From: Euzebya pacifica
Lineage (GTDB): Bacteria > Actinomycetota > Nitriliruptoria > Euzebyales > Euzebyaceae
Assembly: GCF_003344865.1 (NCBI RefSeq)
Contig: NZ_CP031165.1
Coordinates: 2,919,910-2,983,909, forward strand
Direction: 5' to 3'
DNA length: 64,000 bases
Shown: piece by piece, positions 35,683 through 43,667 of the stretch
Layout of the letters: every line of letters begins with the position of its first letter
How positions within the stretch are numbered: the first letter of the stretch is position 1
Made by a program: the position numbers and the translations under genes
The notes under the pieces: model-generated
What the model was told of the DNA's origin: nothing
Databases searched by the model: none
Seen by the model: the letters and a program-made list of their open reading frames with translations, nothing else

Positions 35683-36317
35683 CCGTCTCCGAGGGGATCA
35701 CCATCACCCCAGTCCTCGTTGCCGACCTGCACGTCGAGGGCGAGCGGATGCCGGTCTACGTGCACGTCATCGACCATCCCGACGCGCGGGTCCTCGTCGA
35801 CACCGGGATGACACAGCTGCATCCGGTGCTCGCCGACATGGATCCGCGGCTGTGGCCACTGAGCGAGCACGACCTCGACCTCGGGGCTATCGACATCGTC
35901 GTGAACACGCACCTGCACGGCGACCACTGCGGGGGCAACCACCTGTTCCCCAACACACCCATCTACGTCCAGCGACAGGAGCTCGACGACGCGCGCAGGA
36001 ACGAGGGCTACACCATCCTCGAGTGGCTCGACCCGCCCGGTGTCCGGTACGTGCCTGTCGACGGCGAACTCGAGCTCCTCCCCGGACTGCGACTGGTTCC
36101 GGCGCCGGGACACACCCGCGGTAGCCAGATCGTCGTGGTTGCGACCGAGGGGCCTCCAGTGGTCGTCTGCGGCGACGTGGCGGTCTGGCATGGCGAGCTC
36201 GACGACCCGCACACCGAGGGGCAGCTCCTGATCCACGCGCTCAACCCTAACCTGGTCTGGCTCGCGCACGAACACGAGCCGTGGCGGCCACCGCGCTCCT
36301 CGACCAGCAGGTCGTAG
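35679..36317 (+). CDS. Metallo-beta-lactamase-fold hydrolase, lactonase-like
   Basis: 212 residues from ATG 35679 with GAGGGAGAGGACCG upstream. The zinc-binding motif is intact: NTHLHGDHCGGNHLF, with further ligands in PAPGHTRGSQIVV and VVCGDVAVW. The opening (VLVDTGMTQLHPVLADM) and overall layout resemble N-acyl-homoserine lactonases and related small hydrolases. The end (PPRSSTSRS) is short and runs into a tRNA-derived repeat, so the C-terminus may have been replaced. It is coupled to the sigma/SnoaL gene, implying control by that sigma factor. Confidence 0.87.
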   Translation: MTVSEGITITPVLVADLHVEGERMPVYVHVIDHPDARVLVDTGMTQLHPVLADMDPRLWPLSEHDLDLGAIDIVVNTHLHGDHCGGNHLFPNTPIYVQRQELDDARRNEGYTILEWLDPPGVRYVPVDGELELLPGLRLVPAPGHTRGSQIVVVATEGPPVVVCGDVAVWHGELDDPHTEGQLLIHALNPNLVWLAHEHEPWRPPRSSTSRS

Positions 36318-36334
36318 CCGCCGATTCCGCCACG
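36311..36334. repeat. 24-bp repeat shared with the pseudo-tRNA
   Basis: This segment matches 36454-36477 with one mismatch. The second copy forms the 5' half of the degenerate tRNA-Leu-like element. The repeat overlaps the end of the lactonase-like gene and is part of a decayed tandem duplication of a tRNA/terminator unit. Confidence 0.75.
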
Positions 36335-36364
36335 ACAGCTCAGCGCGGAGATCTGGAAACGACG

Positions 36365-36388
36365 AACGCCCCGGGTGTCCGGGGCGTT
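36365..36388 (-). terminator. Hairpin downstream of the pseudo-tRNA
   Basis: AACGCCCCGG pairs with CCGGGGCGTT around loop GTGT, a perfect 10-bp stem. The same stem recurs at 36503-36528 after the intact tRNA-Leu, with flanking bases also conserved, so both are copies of one tRNA terminator. Confidence 0.7.
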
Positions 36389-36395
36389 TCGTGAG

Positions 36396-36482
36396 TGTCG
36401 GCGAGAGGACTTGAACCTCCATGAGCAAAGCTCGTACGGCCATCGACCGCAATGTCGTAGCTGCCGATTCCGCCACGCCCCT
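36396..36482 (-). pseudogene. Degenerate tRNA-Leu-like copy
   Basis: On the minus strand the 3' half (variable arm, T arm GGAGGTTCAAGTCCTC and 3' acceptor strand CGCCGAC) is nearly identical to the intact tRNA-Leu at 36547-36629. The 5' half differs, its acceptor strand (GGGGCGT region) does not pair with CGCCGAC, and the anticodon loop reads TCGATGG with C at position 33. It cannot fold as a normal tRNA. The chimeric structure suggests duplication or site-specific recombination at the tRNA 3' end. Confidence 0.65.
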
Positions 36483-36502
36483 TGTCGAGGCCGGGAACGA
36501 CG

Positions 36503-36528
36503 AACGCCCCGGGGTGGTCCGGGGCGTT
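36503..36528 (-). terminator. tRNA-Leu terminator
   Basis: AACGCCCCGG (36503-36512) pairs with CCGGGGCGTT (36519-36528), loop GGTGGT, 18 bases downstream of the tRNA-Leu on the minus strand. The T-run is weak. Confidence 0.7.
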
Positions 36529-36546
36529 TCGTTGGCTGTCTGTGAG

Positions 36547-36629
36547 TGTCGGCGAGAGGACTTGAACCTCCACGAGCAAAGCTCATACGGCCCTCAACCG
36601 TACGCGTCTACCAATTCCGCCACGCCGAC
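36547..36629 (-). tRNA. tRNA-Leu (anticodon GAG)
   Basis: 83 bases on the minus strand. Acceptor stem GTCGGCG pairs with CGCCGAC; discriminator A; CCA is not encoded. The anticodon stem TACGG/CCGTA encloses loop TTGAGGG, giving anticodon GAG (reads CUC). A long type II variable arm (TGAGCTTTGCTCG) is present as expected for Leu, and the T arm has GGTTCAAGTCC. A decayed copy lies just downstream. Confidence 0.93.
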
Positions 36630-36683
36630 GTGGGAGCGGGCAGTGTAGCGGCCAACGAGCCGCTCGGCCATTCACGGCAACGG

Positions 36684-38054
36684 TTACTGCGGTGTCCCGC
36701 CGGTCGGGGACTGCAGGACCGCGCCCAGCTCGAAGTGCATGCCGTCGGGCCGGGACCAGCGGCCGCCCCAGACGAAGCCCCAGCGGTCGAAGATCTCCAC
36801 GATCCGCGGGTCCATCGTGGGCTGCGCGCCGAGCATGTTGGTCTGCACGTTGAAGTCCACGGCCAGGCCCCAGCCGTGCATCGAGATGGGCCGGTCCGGG
36901 CGCCAGTCGATGTGCCGGGCGACCCAGCAGCCGCCGTAGTCGCTGGTGTCGATCAGCGGGGCGAGACCGGCCGCCTCGACCTCGGCCAGCGCACCCTCGA
37001 GCTGGATCAGCATTTGCTTGTGGCAGGTCACGTTGCCGGTGAAGATCGGCAGCCGGCGGGTCTCGATGTTCCGCGCCACCCACGCCGGGTCGATCGTGAT
37101 CAGCCCGTCGCCGTGGTCGATGTAGTTGAACGGCTCGAAGAACTCCGCGGCGGCGCTGCCCGTCAGGAAGGCCTGCTGCTCGACCGGCTCCTCGATCTCC
37201 TCCACGACCCCACCGGCGGCGGCGACGGCATCGCGCACCGCCGACCCGTCGGCCCCGGGCGCCATCGCCACGTACAGCACCGGCTCGCCGGTGAAGCCGA
37301 GCTGGCGGGCCCGGTCGGTGGAGACGAGCGCGTCGGCGACCGGCGGGATCCCGTTGGAGGCGTAGGCGCCGATCCGCAGCGCACCGGCGGACGAACCCGT
37401 CTGCACGGTGCTTCCCAGCGGCACCGACAGCCGGTTGCCCGCGTCGTGGTTGAACGCCGCGTCACCCGCGATGATCCGCTCCCACACCGCGGTCTCGTTG
37501 GCGGTGATGCCCGGCGTCATGGGCCGGAAGGTCTCGGGCTCGACCGCAGCCACCGTCACCGTCTGCTCGGCGCCGGGCACGGCCAGGGTCAGCTGGCCGA
37601 CCTCCACGACCGACGCCGCCTCGACGCCCTCGATCGCGGCGATCGACGAAGCGGTCGCGGCGTCCAGGCCGGTGACCGTCATGGTGGGGGTGACCGGCTC
37701 CACGGCGGCGAGGGCTGGCGCGGGCGCTCCGGTCGGCACGGGCTGCGACTCCGGTTCGACCTCGGGGATCGACGGGGGCGCCGCCACGACCACGGTGCCC
37801 TGCCCCTCACCGCTGGCCTCTGGCGCGCGCATCTCGTCGAAGAGCTGGGCGAACGTCTCGCCACCCTGTCCGACGGCGCCGCTCTCCACCGTCATCGGGA
37901 CCATCGGCGTCATCGCCACACCGTCGCTGGCGGCGGCGTCCGGGCCCGGCTGCGGGGCCGTGCCCAGGACGGTCAGGATCACGAGAACGGCAACGCCGGC
38001 CGCGATGGCTCGGCGTGTGGCTGTGGGGAGGGGGGAGGAGAAGTGATCAGTCAC
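36684..38054 (-). CDS. Secreted M15 family D,D-carboxypeptidase-like protein
   Basis: 456 residues. An N-terminal membrane/signal segment (AIAAGVAVLVILTVLG) is followed by a long Thr/Pro/Val-rich region with no recognised domain, then a C-terminal M15 peptidase domain. Its zinc and catalytic residues lie in MHGWGLAVDFNVQTNML and DGMHFELGAVL, with an intervening FDRWGFVWGGRW. Such domains cleave D-Ala-containing peptidoglycan peptides outside the cell. The middle region has RLDALPGS-like stretches suggesting a sensor or adhesion part, but no family is assigned. The tRNA-Leu lies 54 bases beyond its stop, transcribed in the same direction from upstream of it. Confidence 0.87.
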   Translation of the reverse strand: MTDHFSSPLPTATRRAIAAGVAVLVILTVLGTAPQPGPDAAASDGVAMTPMVPMTVESGAVGQGGETFAQLFDEMRAPEASGEGQGTVVVAAPPSIPEVEPESQPVPTGAPAPALAAVEPVTPTMTVTGLDAATASSIAAIEGVEAASVVEVGQLTLAVPGAEQTVTVAAVEPETFRPMTPGITANETAVWERIIAGDAAFNHDAGNRLSVPLGSTVQTGSSAGALRIGAYASNGIPPVADALVSTDRARQLGFTGEPVLYVAMAPGADGSAVRDAVAAAGGVVEEIEEPVEQQAFLTGSAAAEFFEPFNYIDHGDGLITIDPAWVARNIETRRLPIFTGNVTCHKQMLIQLEGALAEVEAAGLAPLIDTSDYGGCWVARHIDWRPDRPISMHGWGLAVDFNVQTNMLGAQPTMDPRIVEIFDRWGFVWGGRWSRPDGMHFELGAVLQSPTGGTPQ

Positions 38055-38137
38055 GTCGGTCGCACAGGCGCAACGGGCATCCGACCCGTCACCACCGACT
38101 CCTCATCGTATCGCGGCGCCCCCAGCCGCGAGCCCCT

Positions 38138-38746
38138 TCAACCGACCGTAGATCGCACTCGTTGCGACACGCGGACCAACGATTCGAGGTCTTCGACGAC
38201 GCGCCCCGAACCGTCCCACTCCACGTGGACGTCGATCCAGGACTTGCAGCCGCCATAGGCATCCAGCCGCGGCAGGACGATCGGCTCCGGCAGCTCGATG
38301 GCCTGCACGACGAGGATCTGCAGGGGGTGCTTGGGACGGAACTCCACCCGGTCGGTGCGGATCGACTCGGCCGTCCAGATGTGGAGGTCGTCGAGCTCGG
38401 GGAGCCACTCCGGCCGGACCACCTCGACGACGTCGACGACGTGCACCCCGGCGCGGACGACGAGACGGTCGTCGGTTGCGTCCCGGTCACCCGGTCCGAG
38501 CAGGTCGTGGTGCTCGGGACGGGTCCGCTCGGCGTGGGTGTGGGCGACAGTCGGGAACAGCAGGAACCCGCCATCGTCCTCGGGGGCCGCGAAGGCCTTC
38601 TCGTGGATGCCGCCCTTGCGCAGCAGGATCTGCTGACGGCCCTGGAGCAGGGCATGGATCGCCGCACCCCACTCCTTCAGCGACACGGTGGTCGTGGCGG
38701 TGGGCCCGGTCGGCGCGGTATCGGCGGTAGAGATGTCGGTGTCCAC
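38138..38746 (-). CDS. DUF1802 family protein
   Basis: 202 residues. After a Thr-rich leader the family opening is seen: VSLKEWGAAIHALLQGRQQI, LLRKGGIHEKAFAAPEDDGG and FLLFPTVAHTHAERTRP. A segment LPELDDLHIWTAESIRTDR and KHPLQILVVQAIELPEP follow. DUF1802 proteins have no established function. It is divergent from the sulfur carrier/TtuA-like pair, with 56 bases between the starts. Confidence 0.83.
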   Translation of the reverse strand: MDTDISTADTAPTGPTATTTVSLKEWGAAIHALLQGRQQILLRKGGIHEKAFAAPEDDGGFLLFPTVAHTHAERTRPEHHDLLGPGDRDATDDRLVVRAGVHVVDVVEVVRPEWLPELDDLHIWTAESIRTDRVEFRPKHPLQILVVQAIELPEPIVLPRLDAYGGCKSWIDVHVEWDGSGRVVEDLESLVRVSQRVRSTVG

Positions 38747-38802
38747 GAGTCCACGCTACGCCGTGACGATTCCGGCGCACCGCCGTTAGCATCGCGGGTC
38801 CG

Positions 38803-39006
38803 ATGAAGGTACGACTGCGCAACCCCGACCGGATCGTCGAGGTCGATGGCCCCGCCCAGGTCAGCGACATGCTGGCCCAGCTGGACATCAACCCCGAGAC
38901 GGTCCTGGTGATCCACGACAACACCCTGGTGACGGCCAAGGCGATGCTGCCTGCCGACGCCGAGGTCGAGATCCGTCCGGTCATCTCCGGTGGCTCGCAT
39001 GGGTAG
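38803..39006 (+). CDS. MoaD/ThiS-like ubiquitin-fold sulfur carrier
   Basis: 67 residues with the beta-grasp pattern (MKVRLRNPDRIVEVDG, LDINPETVLVIHDNTLVTA, DAEVEIRPVISGGSHG). The family normally ends in Gly-Gly, whose carboxylate is thiocarboxylated. Here Gly-Gly is followed by Ser-His-Gly, so either the tail is trimmed or the last glycine is used. Its last 8 bases overlap the start of the TtuA-like thiolase gene, and the extra SHG codons lie in that overlap. By analogy with Thermus TtuB it should supply sulfur for tRNA 2-thiouridine formation. No activating E1-like enzyme is in the window. Confidence 0.88.
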   Translation: MKVRLRNPDRIVEVDGPAQVSDMLAQLDINPETVLVIHDNTLVTAKAMLPADAEVEIRPVISGGSHG

Positions 39007-40078
39007 GCCCGGCGGCGGCCGGTGCCTCGGCTGCAAGGAGCAGGACGCGGTCATCGACCTCGCGCGTCACCGCACCCGGTACTGCGGTGAGTGCTTCGTG
39101 GACCACATCCGCACCCAGGTCCGTGTGGCCATCGACGCCTACGGGATGCTGCGGTACGACGACGAGATCCTCGTGGCCGTCAGCGGTGGCAAGGATTCCC
39201 TCGCCCTGTGGGACATCCTGCTCGACATGGGCTACAACGCCTCGGGCCTGTACCTGGGCCTCGGGATCGGTGCCTACTCCTCCCGCTCCGAACGCATCGT
39301 GCGGGACTACGCCGAGCGCCGGGGTGTCCGGCTGCACGTCGAGGACCTCGCCGAGGAGTACGGCTTCGACATCCCCGACTCCGTCAAGCACCCCCGCCGC
39401 AGCGACAAGAAGAAGAAGAACGGTGTGGGTCGGGCTGCCTGTGGCACCTGCGGGTTGTCCAAGCGCTACGTGTTCAACAAGACCGCGCTGCGGCACGGCT
39501 ACGACGTCATGGCGACCGGGCACAACCTCGATGACGAGGCCGCGCAGCTGTTCGGCAACGTCCTGCGCTGGCAGACCGAGTTCATGGCCCGCCAGTCGCC
39601 GATGCTGCCGGCAAGCGAGGGTGGGCTGGCCCGCAAGGTCAAGCCGCTGTACCGCCTGACCGAACGCGAGATGGCGGCCTACTGCGTCATCAGGGGCCTC
39701 GACTACGTCGTCGAGGAATGCCCGCTCGTCGAGGGCAACACCGTCATGCGCTACAAGGACGCCCTCAACGAGCTCGAACGCGCGGCACCGGGGACCAAGG
39801 CCCACTTCCTCTTCGGGTTCCTCGACCGGGTCCGCGACGAGCACTTCGACCAGGACGAGCACTTCGGCACGTCGTTGGTCCCGTGCGACGACTGTGGCCT
39901 GCCCACGCCGGCGCACCAGCCCGGCCAGACCCCGGTGTGTGCGTTCTGCCGGACCCGTGGCCGCCTGCTCCAGCTGGTGGACCGTCCGGCCCGGTCCGAC
40001 GCCTCCGATGACGAGCACCCAGAACGAACCCCAGAACAGACCGCCGAACAGACAACTGAACAGGACGTGACCGCGTGA
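38999..40078 (+). CDS. TtuA/TtcA-like tRNA thiolase
   Basis: 359 residues from ATG 38999. Order: N-terminal zinc finger (CLGCKEQD, then RYCGECF), PP-loop ATPase motif AVSGGKDSLALWD, the iron-sulfur/catalytic CGTCGLSKRYVFNKTA with a third conserved Cys in EECPLVEGN, and a C-terminal zinc finger (CDDCGLP, then CAFCRTRG). This is the domain order of Thermus TtuA, which makes 2-thio-ribothymidine at position 54 using the TtuB carrier. It overlaps both the sulfur carrier gene (8 bases) and trmI (GTGA), suggesting a tRNA T-loop modification operon. A short Thr/Glu-rich tail follows the second finger. Confidence 0.92.
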   Translation: MGRPGGGRCLGCKEQDAVIDLARHRTRYCGECFVDHIRTQVRVAIDAYGMLRYDDEILVAVSGGKDSLALWDILLDMGYNASGLYLGLGIGAYSSRSERIVRDYAERRGVRLHVEDLAEEYGFDIPDSVKHPRRSDKKKKNGVGRAACGTCGLSKRYVFNKTALRHGYDVMATGHNLDDEAAQLFGNVLRWQTEFMARQSPMLPASEGGLARKVKPLYRLTEREMAAYCVIRGLDYVVEECPLVEGNTVMRYKDALNELERAAPGTKAHFLFGFLDRVRDEHFDQDEHFGTSLVPCDDCGLPTPAHQPGQTPVCAFCRTRGRLLQLVDRPARSDASDDEHPERTPEQTAEQTTEQDVTA

Positions 40079-40971
40079 TCCGCCATGCCGGACATCCCGA
40101 CCCCCTCTCGGTCGGGGACACCGTCATCCTCATGGACCGCAAGGGCCGCCGATTCATGTTCGAGCTGGAGGAGGGCAAGGACTACCACTTCCACCGCGGC
40201 ATCATCCGGCACGACCAGCTGATCGGCCAGCCCGAGGGCAGCACCGTCGTCTCCACGATGAGCGCCAAGCTGACGGCGGTCAGGCCGACGACGGTCGACT
40301 GGACGCTGAAGGCACCCCGCGGGGCCCAGGTCGTCTACCCCAAGGACCAGGCGATGATCGTCACACTCGGCGACGTCGTCCCCGGGTCGACGGTCATCGA
40401 GGCCGGGGCCGGATCGGGCGCGCTGACCTGCGCGCTCCTGCGGGCCGTCGGGCCCACCGGTCGCGTCATCTCCTACGAGCTGCGCGAGGATCACGCCGAG
40501 GTGGCGCTGGCCAACGTCACCCGCCGCATGGGCGGTCACCCCGAGAACTGGTCGTTGACGGTCGCCAACCTGTCCGAGGCGCTGACCGAACACCGTTGCG
40601 ACCGGCTGGTGCTGGACATGCTCGAGCCGTGGGCGCACGTCGACGCGGCCGCCGACTCGGTCCACCCCGGCGGGATGCTCATCGCGTACACCCCGACCGT
40701 CACCCAGGTCATGCGCCTCCGCGAGGTGCTGGACGCCGACCCGCGCTGGGGCCTGACCCAGACCAGCGAGACGATGCACCGCACCTGGCACGTCGACGGC
40801 CTGGCCGTCCGCCCCGACCACCGCATGGTCGCGCACACGGCGTTCCTGACCACGGCCCGGCGAATGGTGCCGCTGGAAGCGGACGAGATCGAGACCGAGG
40901 CGACTCCAACAGTGGAGGCCGAACCGGCCGATGATGCACCCGTGGGCCCCCGTCCGGGACAGCTCCCGTAG
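40075..40971 (+). CDS. trmI: tRNA (adenine-58-N1)-methyltransferase TrmI
   Basis: 298 residues from GTG 40075. The N-terminal beta domain (SVGDTVILMDRKGRRFMFEL, HRGIIRHDQLIG) and the SAM-binding motif EAGAGSGALTCALLRAVG, with DRLVLDMLEPW and the catalytic-region YTPTVTQVMRLREVL, match bacterial TrmI such as Rv2118c. It methylates A58 in the tRNA T loop. In mycobacteria the homologue also lies just upstream of the proteasome genes, so the order is partly conserved. Position 58 and the TtuA target position 54 are neighbours in the folded T loop, which fits the gene overlap. Confidence 0.94.
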   Translation: MIRHAGHPDPLSVGDTVILMDRKGRRFMFELEEGKDYHFHRGIIRHDQLIGQPEGSTVVSTMSAKLTAVRPTTVDWTLKAPRGAQVVYPKDQAMIVTLGDVVPGSTVIEAGAGSGALTCALLRAVGPTGRVISYELREDHAEVALANVTRRMGGHPENWSLTVANLSEALTEHRCDRLVLDMLEPWAHVDAAADSVHPGGMLIAYTPTVTQVMRLREVLDADPRWGLTQTSETMHRTWHVDGLAVRPDHRMVAHTAFLTTARRMVPLEADEIETEATPTVEAEPADDAPVGPRPGQLP

Positions 40972-41093
40972 CACTCGCCAGCCGGCTCGTGCCGCAACGT
41001 CGGTGACCGACCGACAACGTTTCGCGGTTCCCGGACGTCCCATGAGTACGGTGGCTCCCAGCCATCATCCAGCCAGCCGAAAGCTCGCCCCTC

Positions 41094-43583
41094 TTGCCTC
41101 GCGCCAGCCGAACGCCGTCAGTCATCGTCGTGGTCCTCGGGATGCTCCTCGCCACGCTGGGTGCCCTGCCCGCCCACGCCGACGACGACAACCGCCCGGT
41201 CCGATCCGGCGACGTGGCGTTGCCTGCGCAACCCCTCGTCCGCGATGCCACCGTCCTGCCGGACCGCCTGCTGGTGACCCTCGACGACACGCCCGGCCGG
41301 GCCTCGTGGGCAGCGCCACTGACCACCCGGGCCCTCGGCGCCCGCGAGACCGTGGCGCTGGCCCAGCGGGTCCAGCTCGTCACGACGGCACCCGGCACCA
41401 GCGATGTCGTCGCCGATGCGCTGCTGGCCCGTGGTGACGTCGTCGCCGTCGAACCCGACGTGCAGCGCGAGTTCCACGCCGTGCCCAACGACACCTCCTA
41501 CGACCTGCAGTGGGCCCACGCGGCCACCAACATCGAGCAGGCGTGGGACCACTCGACCGGCGGCGGCCGGGAGGGCGAGACCCGTCCGCTCGTCGCGGTC
41601 GTCGACTCCGGCGTGGACGCGACCCATCCCGAGCTGGCCGGCACCGTGGTCGCCAGCCTGCGGTCGGCCAGCGGTGTCATCGTGCAGGGCCAGCCCAAGA
41701 ACGACGAGTGCGGCATCGCGCACGGCACGGCGGTCGCCGGGGTCGTGGGTGCGGCCGGCAACAACGGGCGGGGAATCACCGGGGCACTGTGGAACCCGCG
41801 CATCATCGACATCTCGCTGACCTCGCCGCTCAACGACTGTCCGCGCGGTCCCGCCGACTCCGACGCGATCACCGCGATGGCCTACCTGTCGCAGCTCGAC
41901 GAGCCGCCGCTGGCCATGAACCTCAGCTTCGGCACGTCCGCCAACGAGTGCACGGCCGCCTACCAGGCCGCGATCGACCAGGCCCGCGCCGCCGGCATCG
42001 TCGTGGTGTCCTCCGCAGGGAACGCCCAGAGCAACGCCAACAGCATCCCGGCGTCGTGCAACGGCGCGATCTCCGTGGGTGCCACGGGGCCGGACGGGAC
42101 ACGCGCTACCTACAGCCAGTTCAACCCCTACGTGGACCTCAGCGCGCCCGGCGGCCAGGCACGCAACTGCCCCAACTCCCTTTCCGAGCTCGCCAGCGAA
42201 GCCGTCCTGACGACCAGCCTCGTCGACCCCAAGCAGTACGACCTGGGCACCGGGTGCACCCCGTCGCTGGCCGATCCCCACGGGGACCGGCTGGAGGCGA
42301 CGCAGGGCACCTCGTTCTCCACCCCCTACGTTGCTGCCGCCGCGGCGCTGCTGCGGCAGCACGCAACCGACACGGGCCGGACCCTGTCGGTCGACGAGGT
42401 CGAGGCCCTGCTGGAGGGGACCGCCACCGACGCCGGACCGACGGGTCGCGACGACGACTACGGCTGGGGCGCCCTCGACGTCGGGGCCGCCATGACCCAC
42501 CTGGTCAGCGGCCAGCCCATCCCGGCCCTCCAGCCCGATCCCGACTTCGCCGTGGGCCCCACCGCCCCCGTGGCCGTACGCGTGTCGGACCCGGGCGACC
42601 TCGACACGACCGACCCGATCAGCCAGGCCGTCGCCATCAGCCGTGGCAACCCCGCCGGCACACGGCCCTTCGCCGTGCTGGCCCGGGTCGACGACTTCGC
42701 CGACGCCCTGTCCGGCGCGGCGCTGGGACTCGGGATCGCCTCGCTCCTCTACACCTCCCACGACGGCGCGCTCGACCCCCGCACCCGGGAGGAGCTGCTG
42801 CGCGTTCTCGACTTCGAGACCAGCCAGCCGGTCGTCTACGTGATGGGCGGCACGGCGGCGATCCCCGCCGCAGTCGATGACGAGCTGCGCAGCCTCGGCA
42901 TCACGGTGCAGCGCATCGCCGGGGGTGGCCGGGAGGAAACGGCCGTGCAGGCGGCCGCCGTCGTCGAGCAGCTCAAGTCCCTCGCTGGCGACATCCCGAC
43001 CCGCAACTGGGTGTTCGTCACCTCGGGACGGGACTTCGCCGACGCCGTCACCGCCGGACAGATGGCTGCCTACTACGGCATCCCCATCCTGGTCACCAAC
43101 GCAGATGCACTGCATCCCACCACGGCGCAGGAGCTGTCGCGCCTGGCGCCGGATCGGGTCGTGGTCGTCGGCGGCGAGACGGCAGTCTCGTCGGCTGCGA
43201 TGGCCGAGATCGAGGAGCTCGGGTTCCCGACGTCCCGGGCCGGAGGGGCCACCCGTATCGACACGGCCCTCGCCGTCTTCGACCTCTACGCCGCCGAGCT
43301 CGCCGTCGACCGCGACGGCGCCATCGAACGGGCCGCGACCGTCGCGGTGAACCTGCGTGACGGCTTCACCGACGCACTGTCGGCATCGCTCATCGCTGGG
43401 CAGGGGAACTGGTACCTGCCGCTGGAGGGCATGGCCGGGAACCCCATCACGCCGGCGACTCGCGGGACGTTCTGTGACTTCGGCGGCCAGCTGTACGTCA
43501 TCGGCGGCCGCGACCGGATCGACGACGACACCACCGAGGAGCTGCTCCGGATCCTGGCAGGGGAGGGGTGCAGCCCCGGTTGA
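41094..43583 (+). CDS. Secreted subtilisin-like (S8) protease with CWB2 repeats
   Basis: 829 residues from TTG 41094, giving a signal peptide that ends LGALPAHA. The S8 catalytic triad is complete: Asp about 171 in VAVVDSGVDATHPEL, His about 210 in CGIAHGTAVAGV, Ser about 407 in GTSFSTPYVAAAAALL. An N-terminal prodomain of about 100 residues precedes it. From about residue 500 to the end are three cell-wall-binding repeat 2 units (RVDDFADALSGAALGLGIAS, VVVVGGETAVSSAAMAEIEE, LYVIGGRDRIDDDTTEELL). It is probably anchored to the wall polymer and acts on extracellular proteins. It sits between trmI and the proteasome ATPase gene, an unusual position. Confidence 0.94.
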   Translation: MPRASRTPSVIVVVLGMLLATLGALPAHADDDNRPVRSGDVALPAQPLVRDATVLPDRLLVTLDDTPGRASWAAPLTTRALGARETVALAQRVQLVTTAPGTSDVVADALLARGDVVAVEPDVQREFHAVPNDTSYDLQWAHAATNIEQAWDHSTGGGREGETRPLVAVVDSGVDATHPELAGTVVASLRSASGVIVQGQPKNDECGIAHGTAVAGVVGAAGNNGRGITGALWNPRIIDISLTSPLNDCPRGPADSDAITAMAYLSQLDEPPLAMNLSFGTSANECTAAYQAAIDQARAAGIVVVSSAGNAQSNANSIPASCNGAISVGATGPDGTRATYSQFNPYVDLSAPGGQARNCPNSLSELASEAVLTTSLVDPKQYDLGTGCTPSLADPHGDRLEATQGTSFSTPYVAAAAALLRQHATDTGRTLSVDEVEALLEGTATDAGPTGRDDDYGWGALDVGAAMTHLVSGQPIPALQPDPDFAVGPTAPVAVRVSDPGDLDTTDPISQAVAISRGNPAGTRPFAVLARVDDFADALSGAALGLGIASLLYTSHDGALDPRTREELLRVLDFETSQPVVYVMGGTAAIPAAVDDELRSLGITVQRIAGGGREETAVQAAAVVEQLKSLAGDIPTRNWVFVTSGRDFADAVTAGQMAAYYGIPILVTNADALHPTTAQELSRLAPDRVVVVGGETAVSSAAMAEIEELGFPTSRAGGATRIDTALAVFDLYAAELAVDRDGAIERAATVAVNLRDGFTDALSASLIAGQGNWYLPLEGMAGNPITPATRGTFCDFGGQLYVIGGRDRIDDDTTEELLRILAGEGCSPG

Positions 43584-43632
43584 CCCGTCGCGGCAGTCGT
43601 CACGCGCACGAGGCAGACCACGCCCGGCCTGC

Positions 43633-43638
43633 CATAAT
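43633..43638 (+). promoter_or_regulatory. Possible -10 box of the arc gene
   Basis: CATAAT lies 30 bases before the ATG in an otherwise GC-rich gap. No convincing -35 box is visible; the TTGACA at about 43650 lies downstream and overlaps the leader, so it is not the -35. Weak evidence only. Confidence 0.25.
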
Positions 43639-43667
43639 CCTTCTCACGATTGACAAGGAGGACCAGC

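Noticed and set aside
36396-36482. Second functional tRNA
   Set aside because: The acceptor strands do not pair and the anticodon loop lacks T33; only the 3' half matches a real tRNA-Leu.
43650-43656. TTGACA as a -35 box for arc
   Set aside because: It overlaps the Shine-Dalgarno region only about 15 bases before the ATG, too close for a promoter of that gene.
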